Below, one piece after another: positions 32,993 to 41,194 of a DNA stretch of 64,000 nucleotides. Position numbers and translations under genes: made by a program. Every line of letters begins with the position of its first letter. The stretch's first letter is position 1. The notes beneath the pieces are model-generated. The model worked only from the letters and a program-made list of their open reading frames with translations. It was not told where the DNA came from and did not search any database. This stretch comes from Pseudomonas aestuarii (GTDB lineage: Bacteria; Pseudomonadota; Gammaproteobacteria; Pseudomonadales; Pseudomonadaceae), in assembly GCF_027988105.1 (NCBI RefSeq), contig NZ_JAQJZJ010000004.1, positions 186,001 through 250,000 on the forward strand. The letters run 5' to 3'.

Positions 32993-34549
32993 CTACACGC
33001 TCGAGTCGGGCATGCTCGCCTTGCGTTGCTCGATATAGGCCAGCAGCGCCGCGTCGATCGCCGGGTCCAGCTCGGGCGCCTGGTACTCGGCCAGCAGCTT
33101 CTTCCAGCGGGCATTGGCGCGCTGGGCCATGTCCAGGCGACCGTCGGCGTCCCATTGCTCGAAGCTGTTGTTATCGCAGATCGGCGACAGGTAGAAGGCG
33201 GTCTTGAAGTTCTGCTGGGTGTGGTCGCAGCCGAGGTAGTGCTTGCCCGGGCCGACTTCGCGAATCGCGTCCATGGCCTGGCCGTTCTCGGACAGGTCGA
33301 CGCCCTTGAGCAGGGTCTGCATCATGCCGGCCTGGTCGGCGTCCATGATGAACTTCTCGTAGCCCATGGCCAGGCCGCCCTCGAGCCAGCCGGCGGTGTG
33401 CAGGGCGAAATTGACCCCGCCCAGAGTGGTCGGCAGCAGGGTGTTGGCGCTTTCGCTGGCGGCCTGGGCATCGGGCACCTTGGAGGCGGTAAAGGAGCCG
33501 CCGGAACGGAAGGGCACGCCCAGGCGCCGGGCCAGATTGGCCATCACGTAGAGCACCAGCGCCGGCTCGGGGGTACCGAAGGTGGGGGCGCCGGACTGCA
33601 TCGACATGGAGCTGGCGAAGCTGCCGAACACCACGGGGGCGCCCGGGTTGACCAGCTGCACGAAGGCCATGCCGGCCAGGGCCTCGGCCAGGGTCTGGGC
33701 GGCGGTGCCGGCGATAGTCACCGGCGACATGGCGCCGGCGAGGATGAACGGGGTGATGATGCAGGCCTGGTTGGCGCGGGCATAGACCTTGGCGGCGCCG
33801 AGCATGGTGTCATCGAAGGTCATCGGCGAGTTGGCGTTGATCAGGTTGATCACGCAGGTCCTCGGCTTGCCGGTTGCCGGATCGATCCAGTTGTCGCCGA
33901 ACAGGATCTTGGCCATCTCGATGGTGTCCTGGGCCCGTTCCGGGTGGGTCACCGAGCCCATGAAGCACTTGTCGGAGTACTTCATGTGGCTGTAGATCAT
34001 GTCCAGGTGGCGCTTGTTCACCGGCAGGTCGACCGGCTCGCAGATGGTGCCGCCGGAGTGGTGAATGCTCGGCGACAGGTAGGCCAGTTTGACGAAGTTG
34101 CGGAAGTCCTCGAGGGTGCCGTAGCGCCGTCCGCGATCGATGTCGTGGACGAAGGGGCAGCCGTAGGCGGGCACGAACACGGTGTTGGCGCCGCCGATCT
34201 GCACGCTGCGCGCCGGGTTGCGCGCATGCTGGGTGAACTCGCGCGGGGCGCTGTCCTGAATCAGCTTGCGGCACAGGCCGCGCGGCATGCGCACCCGCTC
34301 GCCCTGGACGTCGGCGCCGGCGTCGCGCCAGATCTGCAAGGCTTCCGGATCGTCGCGAAAATCGATGCCGATCTCCTCGAGGATGGTGTCGGCGTTGTCC
34401 TCGATGATGCGCAGGCCCGCGTCGTCGAGGACCTCGTAGTAGGGGATGTTGCGCGTGATGTAGGGAGCCTGTGCGGCCTGGCCTTCGGCTCGGCTGGCGC
34501 GACGTGCCTCGCTGCCGCCGCCGCGTCTGCGTGTGGGATGTGAACTCAT
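32993..34549 (-). CDS. MttB-family (COG5598) amine:corrinoid methyltransferase, non-pyrrolysine
   Basis: 518 residues, the normal length for the family. It opens with a basic, low-complexity 25-residue leader. The TIM-barrel then shows conserved MttB wording (VFVPAYGCPFVHDI, SIHHSGGTICEPVDLP, FGSFASSMSMQSGAPTFGTPE, NFALHTAGWLEGGLAMGYEKF). The frame has no internal amber codon, so it lacks pyrrolysine and belongs with glycine-betaine-type enzymes (MtgB and relatives), not trimethylamine MttB. It should transfer a methyl group from a quaternary amine to the corrinoid protein at 36869. It reads in the same direction as folD and purU, 76 bp downstream of folD. The exact substrate is unknown. Confidence 0.9.
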   Translation of the reverse strand: MSSHPTRRRGGGSEARRASRAEGQAAQAPYITRNIPYYEVLDDAGLRIIEDNADTILEEIGIDFRDDPEALQIWRDAGADVQGERVRMPRGLCRKLIQDSAPREFTQHARNPARSVQIGGANTVFVPAYGCPFVHDIDRGRRYGTLEDFRNFVKLAYLSPSIHHSGGTICEPVDLPVNKRHLDMIYSHMKYSDKCFMGSVTHPERAQDTIEMAKILFGDNWIDPATGKPRTCVINLINANSPMTFDDTMLGAAKVYARANQACIITPFILAGAMSPVTIAGTAAQTLAEALAGMAFVQLVNPGAPVVFGSFASSMSMQSGAPTFGTPEPALVLYVMANLARRLGVPFRSGGSFTASKVPDAQAASESANTLLPTTLGGVNFALHTAGWLEGGLAMGYEKFIMDADQAGMMQTLLKGVDLSENGQAMDAIREVGPGKHYLGCDHTQQNFKTAFYLSPICDNNSFEQWDADGRLDMAQRANARWKKLLAEYQAPELDPAIDAALLAYIEQRKASMPDSSV

Positions 34550-34625
34550 GATCGGACTCTCCCTCGGTTGCTTACGTCATCAGGACGTCGGTATGTGGAG
34601 TTGATGAGGCACCCCCTGTGCCGAC

Positions 34626-35540
34626 CTAGCTACCTTCCACGCTGCCCCAGGCGGCTTGCATGATGTTGCCGGGGAAGGCGATGCCATTCTGCCGGCAGGC
34701 GGCCTCGAGCGTATTGAGCAGCAGGCAGGCGATGGTCATCGGGCCGACGCCGCCGGGAACCGGGGTGATGGCACCCGCCACGTCACGCGCCAGGTCGAAA
34801 TCCACGTCGCCCACCAGCAGGGCCTTGCCTGCTTCCTCGATGCGGTTGATGCCGACATCGATGACTGTAGCCCCTGGCTTTATCCAGTGCCCGGCAACCA
34901 GTCGTGGTTGCCCGACCGCGGCCACCAGGATGTCCGCCCGCTGGCATTCGGCCTGCAGGTCGCGCGTGCGCGAATGGGCGATGGTCACCGTGCAGTTCTC
35001 CTTGAGCAGCAGGCTGGCCATGGGCTTACCGACGATGTTGGAGCGCCCCAGGACTAGGGCGTGCAGGCCGCTCAGGTCACCCAGATGGTGCTTGAGCAGC
35101 ATCAGGCAACCCAGTGGGGTGCAGGGCACTATGCCCTTGCCGCCGGTGGCCAGCGCGCCGACATTGAGTGGGTGGAAGCCGTCGATGTCCTTGTCCGGGC
35201 GGATCGCGTTGATCACCCGCTCGGGGTCGACCTGTGGCGGCAAGGGCAGCTGCACCAGAATCCCGTGCACGGCCGGATCCTGATTGAGCCGCTCGATCAG
35301 CTCGAGCAACTGCTCCTCCGGCACGCCGTAGGCCAGGCGATATTCGAACGACGACATCTGCGCTTCGCGGGCCTGGTTCGCCTTGTTTCTGACATAGATC
35401 TGGCTGGCCGGGTCTTCGCCGACCAGGATCACCGCCAGCCCGGGCGTGACGAAGTGCTGTTCGCGCAGCGTGCGCACCTGGAGGCCGATTTCCGCGCGCA
35501 GACGCGCCGCATACGCCTTGCCATCGATGATTGTTGCCAT
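34626..35540 (-). CDS. folD: FolD methylene-THF dehydrogenase / methenyl-THF cyclohydrolase
   Basis: 304 residues, slightly longer than the usual 285-290. The catalytic Lys/Tyr region has [15 protein letters not shown]. The substrate loop [10 protein letters not shown] and the nucleotide-binding [15 protein letters not shown] follow, then [17 protein letters not shown]. It interconverts methylene-THF and 10-formyl-THF with NADP. It lies between purU and mttB, 74 bp from purU, so it is likely dedicated to methyl-group oxidation. A housekeeping folD is expected elsewhere in the genome. Confidence 0.95.
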   Translation of the reverse strand: MATIIDGKAYAARLRAEIGLQVRTLREQHFVTPGLAVILVGEDPASQIYVRNKANQAREAQMSSFEYRLAYGVPEEQLLELIERLNQDPAVHGILVQLPLPPQVDPERVINAIRPDKDIDGFHPLNVGALATGGKGIVPCTPLGCLMLLKHHLGDLSGLHALVLGRSNIVGKPMASLLLKENCTVTIAHSRTRDLQAECQRADILVAAVGQPRLVAGHWIKPGATVIDVGINRIEEAGKALLVGDVDFDLARDVAGAITPVPGGVGPMTIACLLLNTLEAACRQNGIAFPGNIMQAAWGSVEGS

Positions 35541-35614
35541 GCATAAGCCCTGTGTGGGTGTGCCAGTCCCGAAGGTCGGCGATGGAGTTGTGCCGCGCCG
35601 CTACCGACGCAGGC

Positions 35615-36499
35615 TCAGCGAAACACCACGGTGGTATGGCCGTTGATGAACACCCGGTGTTCCAGATGGAAGCGCACCGCCCGCGACAGCGCCAGGTTCT
35701 CCGCATCGCGGCCGACCGCGGCCAGTTGCTCGGCGCTGTAGGTGTGGTCCACGCGCTCGACGATCTGCTCGATGATCGGGCCCTCGTCGAGGTCGGAGGT
35801 CACGTAGTGGGCGGTGGCGCCGATCAGCTTGACCCCGCGCTCGAAGGCCTGGTGATAGGGCTTGGCGCCCTTGAAACCGGGCAGGAACGAGTGATGGATA
35901 TTGATCGCCCGACCGGCCAGCTTGTCGCACAGGTCCTCGGAGAGGATTTGCATGTAGCGCGCCAGCACCACCAGGTCGGCGCCGGTCTCCTCGACGATCT
36001 GCAGCAGCCTGGCTTCCTGCTCGGCCTTGTTCTCCGGCGTCACCGGCAGGTGGTAGTAGGGAATGTCATACCAGTCGGCCAGGCGCTTGAGGTCGGGGTG
36101 GTTGGAGACGATGGCCGCAACCTCCATCTTGATCTCGCCGGTGCGCTGGCGGTAGAGCAGGTCGTCCAGGCAGTGATCGAACCTGGAGACGGCGATCAGC
36201 ACCTTGGGCGGGGTCAGGGTGTCATGCATCTCCCACTCCAGGCCGTCGAGCTCGGCCACGGCGGGGAAGCTGTCCTTGAGCACCTGGAAGGAGGGTGTCT
36301 CGCCGGGGGTGGTGGAGAACACCACGCGAACGAAGAAGTTGCCGCTGGATATCTGATCGAACTGGGCCATTTCCATGATGTAGCAGCGGTGCTGGGCGAG
36401 AAAGGTGGAGATTCTCGACACGGTTCCGATGGCGCCCTTGCAGCTGGCCTTCAGCACATAGATGTTCTTTCCTTCGGTCATTGCGGACATTGCAGACAT
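35615..36499 (-). CDS. purU: PurU formyltetrahydrofolate deformylase
   Basis: 294 residues from ATG 36499, chosen for the AGGGGGGG site just upstream. Later in-frame Mets lie at 36490 and 36481. An N-terminal ACT domain (about 10-85) is followed by a formyl-transferase domain with INIHHSFLPGFKGAKPY and TSDLDEGPIIEQ, which carry the catalytic His and Asp. It hydrolyses 10-formyl-THF to formate and THF. In this cluster it closes the methyl-oxidation route. It is the promoter-proximal gene of purU-folD-mttB. Confidence 0.94.
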   Translation of the reverse strand: MSAMSAMTEGKNIYVLKASCKGAIGTVSRISTFLAQHRCYIMEMAQFDQISSGNFFVRVVFSTTPGETPSFQVLKDSFPAVAELDGLEWEMHDTLTPPKVLIAVSRFDHCLDDLLYRQRTGEIKMEVAAIVSNHPDLKRLADWYDIPYYHLPVTPENKAEQEARLLQIVEETGADLVVLARYMQILSEDLCDKLAGRAINIHHSFLPGFKGAKPYHQAFERGVKLIGATAHYVTSDLDEGPIIEQIVERVDHTYSAEQLAAVGRDAENLALSRAVRFHLEHRVFINGHTTVVFR

Positions 36500-36630
36500 T
36501 TCAATCCCCCCCTGACAACGCACTCTTGAATAGGCGGTCGGACTTGGCGATGCGCAGAATGGGACGGCCTGACGCTCGCTTCAGAGTCTTTGAAATCTAC
36601 TCGCCGCCTCTGTGGTCACTTGCTCAAAGA

Positions 36631-36659
36631 CGACGTCTGGCGTCGCCCTAGCGACGTCG
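36631..36659. promoter_or_regulatory. Candidate operator with GACGTC arms
   Basis: CGACGTC (36631-36637) and GACGTCG (36653-36659) are 7-bp inverted arms with centres 22 bp apart. Each contains the palindrome GACGTC. The 22-bp spacing would place two sites on one DNA face. The regulator is unknown. Confidence 0.4.
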
Positions 36660-36685
36660 CTTGGGTTCGAGTATTTCTTAAAAAA

Positions 36686-36699
36686 ATGATCCAGATCAA
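36686..36699. promoter_or_regulatory. ANR/FNR-like motif
   Basis: ATGAT-CCAG-ATCAA differs from the ANR/FNR consensus TTGAT-N4-ATCAA at one base. Its distance from the promoter I can see at 36735 (centre about -77) is not the class II distance, so the call is tentative. Confidence 0.35.
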
Positions 36700-36734
36700 T
36701 GTATTGCGAGATTGGATAACAATGTGGTCGAAGT

Positions 36735-36763
36735 TTGACTATGTAGTCGCACGTGGGTATGTG
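36735..36763 (+). promoter_or_regulatory. Sigma-70-like promoter for the corrinoid-protein operon
   Basis: TTGACT (36735-36740), a 17-bp spacer, then TATGTG (36758-36763). It would start transcription near 36770, giving a leader of about 100 bases before ATG 36869. Confidence 0.4.
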
Positions 36764-36868
36764 TGCGTCGTCTTGGTGGTTATAAACTGAACGAACTGCT
36801 TCTACGCTGGCTATTCATCACTGCCGTCAGGCGTAATCCAGACGTAGTTTTCGGGGGAGTCAATCGCA

Positions 36869-37567
36869 ATGACCGACCAGTTCAGCGAAGAAGATTTTGA
36901 CCTCAACGATCTGCCCGACGACGAACTCGTCGAACAGATGCACGATGACCTCTACAACGGCTTGCGCGAGGAGGTGGTCGAGGGCACCGAGATTCTCCTG
37001 GCACGCGGCTGGAGCGCCAGTAAGGTACTGGACGAGGCGCTGGTCGGCGGCATGACCATCGTCGGCGTCGACTTCCGCGACGGCATCCTGTTCGTCCCGG
37101 AAGTGCTGATGGCAGCCAACGCCATGAAAGGCGGTATGGAAGTGCTGCGCCCGTTGCTGACTCAGTCCGGTGCCGAATCGGTCGGCAAGATCGTGATCGG
37201 CACGGTCAAGGGCGACATCCATGACATCGGCAAGAACCTGGTGTGCATGATGATGGAAGGCGCCGGCTTCGAAGTCATCGACATCGGCATCAACATCCCG
37301 GTCGAGACCTACATCGAAGCCCTGGAAAAGCACAAGCCGGACATTCTCGGCCTGTCGGCGCTGCTGACCACCACCATGTCCTACATGAAGGTGGTGATCG
37401 ACACCCTGGTGGAGAAGGGCATCCGTGACGACTACATCGTGATGGTCGGCGGCGCGCCGCTCAACGAGGAGTTCGGCAAGGCGGTCGGCGCCGATGCCTA
37501 TTGCCGCGATGCGGGTGTCGCCGTGGACATGGCCAAAGAACTGATCGCCCGTCGGCGTGCGGCCTGA
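36869..37567 (+). CDS. Corrinoid (B12-binding) methyl-carrier protein
   Basis: 232 residues. The N-terminal helical cap (about 15-100) has the B12-binding-2 pattern SKVLDEALVGGM and PEVLMAANAMKGG. The Rossmann-like B12 domain contains Asp116-x-His118-x-x-Gly121 (GDIHDIGKNL), where His118 is the lower cobalt ligand, then LSALLTTTM and VMVGGAPLN. It carries the methyl group from the MttB-family protein to the methyl-THF methyltransferase at 40188. The first 15 residues are acidic. It is the first gene of the rightward operon and follows GGGGGAG. Confidence 0.94.
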   Translation: MTDQFSEEDFDLNDLPDDELVEQMHDDLYNGLREEVVEGTEILLARGWSASKVLDEALVGGMTIVGVDFRDGILFVPEVLMAANAMKGGMEVLRPLLTQSGAESVGKIVIGTVKGDIHDIGKNLVCMMMEGAGFEVIDIGINIPVETYIEALEKHKPDILGLSALLTTTMSYMKVVIDTLVEKGIRDDYIVMVGGAPLNEEFGKAVGADAYCRDAGVAVDMAKELIARRRAA

Positions 37568-37584
37568 ACCAAGAGCCGGCGGCC

Positions 37585-38193
37585 ATGAAGCCCATGCTGA
37601 TCATTGCCTGTGGGGCCTTGGCCAGGGAGATCAATGCACTGGTCGCGGCCAATGGCTGGCAGCAGGTGCGGGTGCAGTGCCTGCCAGCCGACCTGCATAA
37701 CCACCCCGAGCGGATCGCCGGGGCGGTGCAGGACAAGCTGCACGAGGTCGATCGGGGGCGTGAGCGGGTGTTCGTCGCCTATGCCGATTGCGGCACCGGC
37801 GGACGCCTCGATCAGGTGCTCGCCGCCCATGGTGTGGAACGCCTGCCGGGCGCGCATTGCTATGACTTCTACGCGGGCGAGCAGGTGTTTGCCGAGCTTG
37901 CCGCCGCGGAGCCAGGCACCTTCTACCTCACCGACTTCCTGGCCCGGCATTTCGACCGGCTGGTCATGCGCGAGCTGGGCATCGATCAGCACCCGCAATT
38001 GGCCGCGCTGTATTTCGGCAACTACCGACGTCTGCTGTACCTGGCGCAGCGCGAGGACCCCGTGCTGATGCAGGCCGCCGAGCGCGCCGCCGGATTGCTC
38101 GGCCTGGCCTTCGAGTACCGCTATACCGGCTACGGGGATCTGCACACTTCACTGCTGCGCTTTATCGAAGGGGAAGAGAAATGGCCCAACTGA
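37585..38193 (+). CDS. DUF1638 protein of the corrinoid methyl-transfer cluster
   Basis: 202 residues from ATG 37585, 17 bp after the corrinoid gene. It begins MLIIACGALAREI and contains VAYADCGTGGRLD and ERLPGAHCYDFYAG, the DUF1638 pattern with conserved Cys residues that could bind metal or a corrinoid. The family is repeatedly found next to methyltransferase and corrinoid genes in archaea and bacteria, but its function is not known. It overlaps the next gene by 13 bp. Confidence 0.85.
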   Translation: MKPMLIIACGALAREINALVAANGWQQVRVQCLPADLHNHPERIAGAVQDKLHEVDRGRERVFVAYADCGTGGRLDQVLAAHGVERLPGAHCYDFYAGEQVFAELAAAEPGTFYLTDFLARHFDRLVMRELGIDQHPQLAALYFGNYRRLLYLAQREDPVLMQAAERAAGLLGLAFEYRYTGYGDLHTSLLRFIEGEEKWPN

Positions 38194-38492
38194 TCATCGT
38201 GTCCTGGCGCGACATCCCTGCGCAGATCATCGTCAAGCGGGGTCGTAACAGCGCCCGCGTGCAGCTACCCCAGCGGTTTCAGAAAGCCATCGACCGGGCG
38301 GCCATGCGCGCCGGCAAGGGTGGCTCGGAGGCCTATCTGGCCGACTGGAAGCGCTCCGAACCCAAAGCCTGCGGCGACGACCTGCAGGCCGAAGCCGAGG
38401 CCGAGGCGGCCCACATCGAACAAGGTTATAGCGACGACGACCTGGCCCGGCTGATCAAGAACAAGGGGCTGGCCCTCGACCCGGAGGCCTGA
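38181..38492 (+). CDS. Small 'virulence factor' family protein (PF13769-like)
   Basis: 103 residues. It starts MAQLIIVSWRDIPAQIIVKRGR and includes SEAYLADWKRSEP and a Glu/Ala-rich C-terminal helix. This wording matches the family named 'virulence factor' in databases. The name is historical and there is no sign of a virulence role here. It overlaps the DUF1638 gene by 13 bp, which implies coupled translation and a shared task in the methyl-transfer pathway. Confidence 0.75.
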   Translation: MAQLIIVSWRDIPAQIIVKRGRNSARVQLPQRFQKAIDRAAMRAGKGGSEAYLADWKRSEPKACGDDLQAEAEAEAAHIEQGYSDDDLARLIKNKGLALDPEA

Positions 38493-38603
38493 CCGGATCC
38501 CCGACCGGTTGTCCGAATGGAGGTCTTTGCGTTGGTGGTGGCGAAGGCGTTTGGCACGCCAGGCATCAACAATCATGCTGTCTCACGAGCCAGGATAACT
38601 GCC

Positions 38604-39071
38604 ATGTACAAGGTTCGTCATTGGGTGGTCCGCCACTCCAGAGTGTTCGAAAGCCTCTACCGCTGCTTCGAGCCGCTGCTGGTGAAGTTGCACCCGCTGT
38701 GGAAGCGGCTGGGGTATGCGCGGGTCGAGGCCCCGATGCGCGCCGTCGAGAAGGGCGTCAAGGGCTTGCTGTTCGACTGTCAGATGTGCGGTCAGTGCGT
38801 ATTGAGTTCGACCGGCATGGCGTGCCCGATGAACTGCCCGAAGACCCTGCGCAACGGCCCCTGCGGCGGGGTACGCAGCGACGGCCATTGCGAAGTGAAA
38901 CCGGAGATGAAATGCGTCTGGGTCGAGGCCTGGGCCGGCAGCCAGAACATGCGGCACGGCGAGCGCATTCATGTGGTGCAGCAGCCGGTCGACTACCGCC
39001 TCAGGGGCTCATCCTCCTGGCTCAGCGTGGTCCGTGAACAGGCGCAGCGGAACAACGGGGACGAGCAATGA
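38604..39071 (+). CDS. MetV-like protein (methylene-THF reductase C-terminal domain, stand-alone)
   Basis: 155 residues from ATG 38604 with AGGATAACTGCC upstream. Eight cysteines cluster in two groups: Cys59, 62, 65 (DCQMCGQC) and Cys74, 78, 87, 96, 104 (CPMNCP, NGPCGG). This is the MTHFR_C domain (PF12225), which in acetogens is the MetV partner of MetF and may bind metal or an Fe-S cluster. Its stop overlaps the metF-like start by 4 bp, so the two are translated together. Confidence 0.88.
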   Translation: MYKVRHWVVRHSRVFESLYRCFEPLLVKLHPLWKRLGYARVEAPMRAVEKGVKGLLFDCQMCGQCVLSSTGMACPMNCPKTLRNGPCGGVRSDGHCEVKPEMKCVWVEAWAGSQNMRHGERIHVVQQPVDYRLRGSSSWLSVVREQAQRNNGDEQ

Positions 39072-40132
39072 GATTCGATGACGAGCCGGTTCCCGGCTAT
39101 TCGCTGCCGATCCTGCCGGGTCACGTCTCGCCCGGGCGGCTGGAGCGAGTGTTGCGCGCGGGCAAGTTTGCCATCACCGCCGAGCTCGATCCGCCGGATT
39201 CGGCCGATCCGGCCGAGGTGCTCAAGCGCGCGGCGATCTTCGACGGCTACGTCGACGCCATCAACGCCACCGACGGTTCGGGGGCCAACTGCCACATGTC
39301 CAGCGTCGGCGTGTGCTCGCTGCTGACCCGGGTCGGCTACGCCACCATCATGCAGATCTCCTGCCGCGACCGTAATCGCATCGCCATTCAGGGCGAGATC
39401 CTCGGCGCGGCGGCGATGGGCGCCTGCAACATCCTCTGCCTGACCGGCGACGGCGTGCAGGCCGGCGATCATCCGCAGGCCAAGCCGGTGTTCGACCTGG
39501 ACTCGATGTCGTTGCTGGAAATCGCCCGCGGCATGCGCGACGACTGCCGCTTCCAGAGCGGACGCAAGATCGACATGCCGCCGCGGGTGTTTCTCGGCGC
39601 CGCCGAGAACCCGTTCGTGCCGCCCTATGACTGGCGCCCGCACCGCCTGGCGAAGAAGGTGGCGGCCGGGGCGCAATTCATCCAGACCCAGTATTGCTTC
39701 GATATCGACCGACTCAAGCAGTTCATGGCCAAGGTGGGCGATCTCGGCCTGCTGGAAGGGCCGAAGCGGGTGCATATTCTGGTCGGGGTCGGCCCGCTGG
39801 CCTCGGCCAAGAGCGCCCTGTGGATCCGCCAGAACGTCCCCGGCGTGCATATTCCGGATGCGGTGATCGAGCGCCTGCAGGGCGCCAGCAAGCAGAAAGA
39901 GGAGGGCAAGCGCCTGTGCCTGGACCTGCTGCAGGAGATCCGCGAGATCAAGGGCGTCAGCGGCGCGCACATCATGGCCTACCGCCAGGAGGAAAGCGTG
40001 GCGGAGATCATCCAGGCCTCCGGCGTACTCGAAGGGCGGGTGCCCTGGTACCCGGGCCGCGACAACCCCGCGCAACTCAATCCAGAGTCGCCGGATGCGC
40101 TCGGGCACAGCGAACAGGCGTTATCCGACTAG
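39068..40132 (+). CDS. Methylenetetrahydrofolate reductase (MetF-like, MetV-partnered)
   Basis: 354 residues, longer than E. coli MetF (about 296). It has a TIM-barrel with ITAELDPP (catalytic Glu region), DAINATDGSGANCHMSS, MQISCRDRNR, NILCLTGDG and QFIQTQYCFDIDRL, typical of MTHFR that binds FAD. In this cluster it would oxidise methyl-THF to methylene-THF. It overlaps the MetV-like gene by 4 bp, the arrangement known from acetogens. The electron acceptor is not evident; no HdrABC/RnfC2 genes are present. Confidence 0.93.
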   Translation: MRFDDEPVPGYSLPILPGHVSPGRLERVLRAGKFAITAELDPPDSADPAEVLKRAAIFDGYVDAINATDGSGANCHMSSVGVCSLLTRVGYATIMQISCRDRNRIAIQGEILGAAAMGACNILCLTGDGVQAGDHPQAKPVFDLDSMSLLEIARGMRDDCRFQSGRKIDMPPRVFLGAAENPFVPPYDWRPHRLAKKVAAGAQFIQTQYCFDIDRLKQFMAKVGDLGLLEGPKRVHILVGVGPLASAKSALWIRQNVPGVHIPDAVIERLQGASKQKEEGKRLCLDLLQEIREIKGVSGAHIMAYRQEESVAEIIQASGVLEGRVPWYPGRDNPAQLNPESPDALGHSEQALSD

Positions 40133-40187
40133 TTGCGGGCAACGCGATACAGGTCGGCAATCCAGTGTAAATATTCGAGGAAGTGTC

Positions 40188-41099
40188 ATGACAGATACCA
40201 TCATCAGCTCGCACAAGAAGGAAGTGGTGCTCGGCTTCGAGCGGCCCTTCGTGGTCATCGGTGAGCGCATCAACCCCACGGGGCGCAAGCTGCTGGCGGC
40301 GGAAATGGCCGCCGGCGACTTCTCCCGGGTGATCCTCGATGTCGAGGCGCAGCTGGCGGCCGGCGCGCACATGCTCGACGTCAACGCCGGCATCCCGCTG
40401 GCCGACGAGCCGGCGATCCTGGCCCAGACCATCAAGCTGGTGCAGTCGCTGACCGACGTGCCGCTGTGCATCGACTCCTCGATCATCGCCGCCCTGGAAG
40501 CCGGCCTGGCGGTGTACCAGGGCAAGCCCCTGGTCAACTCGGTGACCGGCGAGGACGAAAGCCTGGAGCGGGTACTGCCGCTGGTGAAGAAGTACGGCGC
40601 CGCCGTGGTGGCCATCAGCAACGACGAAACCGGCATCTCCCACGACCCCAATGTGCGCTTCGCCATCGCCAAGAAGATCGTCGAACGGGCCGCCGATCAC
40701 GGCATTCCGGCCTGCGACGTGGTGGTCGACCCGCTGGTGATGCCGATCGGCGCGGTGGGCAACGCCGGTCGCCAGGTCTTCGAACTGTGCTATCGGTTGC
40801 AGCGCGAGCTGAAGGTCAACACCACCTGCGGTGCCTCCAACGTCAGCTTCGGCCTGCCCAACCGCAACGGCATCAATGCGGCCTTTATGAGCATGGCGAT
40901 CGCCTCCGGCCTGACCTCGGCGATCACCAATCCACTGCACGAAGAGATCATGGCCGCCATCCTGGGCGCCGACGTGATGATGGGCCACGACCCAGACTGC
41001 ATGCGCTGGATCAAGAAGTTCCGCGAGCCGCCGGCGGTTGGCGCCGATGGCAGCGAGGCCCGCGGTCGCCGGCAGACCCGTCGGCGCTCAACCAGCTAA
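40188..41099 (+). CDS. Methyl-THF:corrinoid methyltransferase (pterin-binding, AcsE/MtgA-like)
   Basis: 303 residues from ATG 40188, preceded by CGAGGAAG. It has the pterin-binding TIM-barrel pattern VIGERINPTGRK, HMLDVNAGIPLADE, PLCIDSSIIAALEAGL and TTCGASNVSFGLPNR, as in acetogen methyltransferase and MtgA. It moves the methyl group from the corrinoid protein to THF. The C-terminal 20 residues are basic and unlike the family. It sits between metF and the activase, as expected for a complete methyl-transfer pathway. Confidence 0.92.
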   Translation: MTDTIISSHKKEVVLGFERPFVVIGERINPTGRKLLAAEMAAGDFSRVILDVEAQLAAGAHMLDVNAGIPLADEPAILAQTIKLVQSLTDVPLCIDSSIIAALEAGLAVYQGKPLVNSVTGEDESLERVLPLVKKYGAAVVAISNDETGISHDPNVRFAIAKKIVERAADHGIPACDVVVDPLVMPIGAVGNAGRQVFELCYRLQRELKVNTTCGASNVSFGLPNRNGINAAFMSMAIASGLTSAITNPLHEEIMAAILGADVMMGHDPDCMRWIKKFREPPAVGADGSEARGRRQTRRRSTS

Positions 41100-41111
41100 G
41101 CGTCGCCGCCT

Positions 41112-41135
41112 GCCGCCGGTGGTATCGCCGGCGGC
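41112..41135 (+). other. Hairpin between the methyltransferase and activase genes
   Basis: GCCGCCGG (41112-41119) pairs with CCGGCGGC (41128-41135) over 8 bp with an 8-base loop. It lies in the 95-bp spacer with no T-run. It could lower activase expression relative to the methyltransferase. Confidence 0.4.
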
Positions 41136-41194
41136 GCCGCGAAGGGCCCTGCTCCAGGGCGCTGCGGGGACTTGCTTCGAACCAGGAGGTAGCC

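Larger units (their letters stand above)
36500..36868. promoter_or_regulatory. Divergent control region of the corrinoid methyl-oxidation module
   Basis: 369 bp without a gene, and notably AT-rich around 36675-36800 compared with the rest of the window. It holds an inverted repeat (36631-36659), an ANR/FNR-like motif (36686-36699) and a sigma-70-like promoter (36735-36763). Both purU-folD-mttB and the corrinoid-protein operon must be transcribed from here. Confidence 0.6.

Noticed and set aside
32993..34549. Pyrrolysine-containing trimethylamine methyltransferase
   Set aside because: No in-frame TAG interrupts the coding sequence, and no pylTSBCD genes are visible in the window.
38181..38492. 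A true virulence factor
   Set aside because: The context is entirely C1 metabolism, the protein is small and soluble, and it has no secretion signal.
40466..41194. Upstream extension of the activase reading frame (about 243 extra codons)
   Set aside because: It overlaps the methyl-THF methyltransferase gene in another frame and has low-complexity Arg/Pro-rich wording. The GTG at 41195 has a perfect AGGAGGT site and begins the ferredoxin domain.
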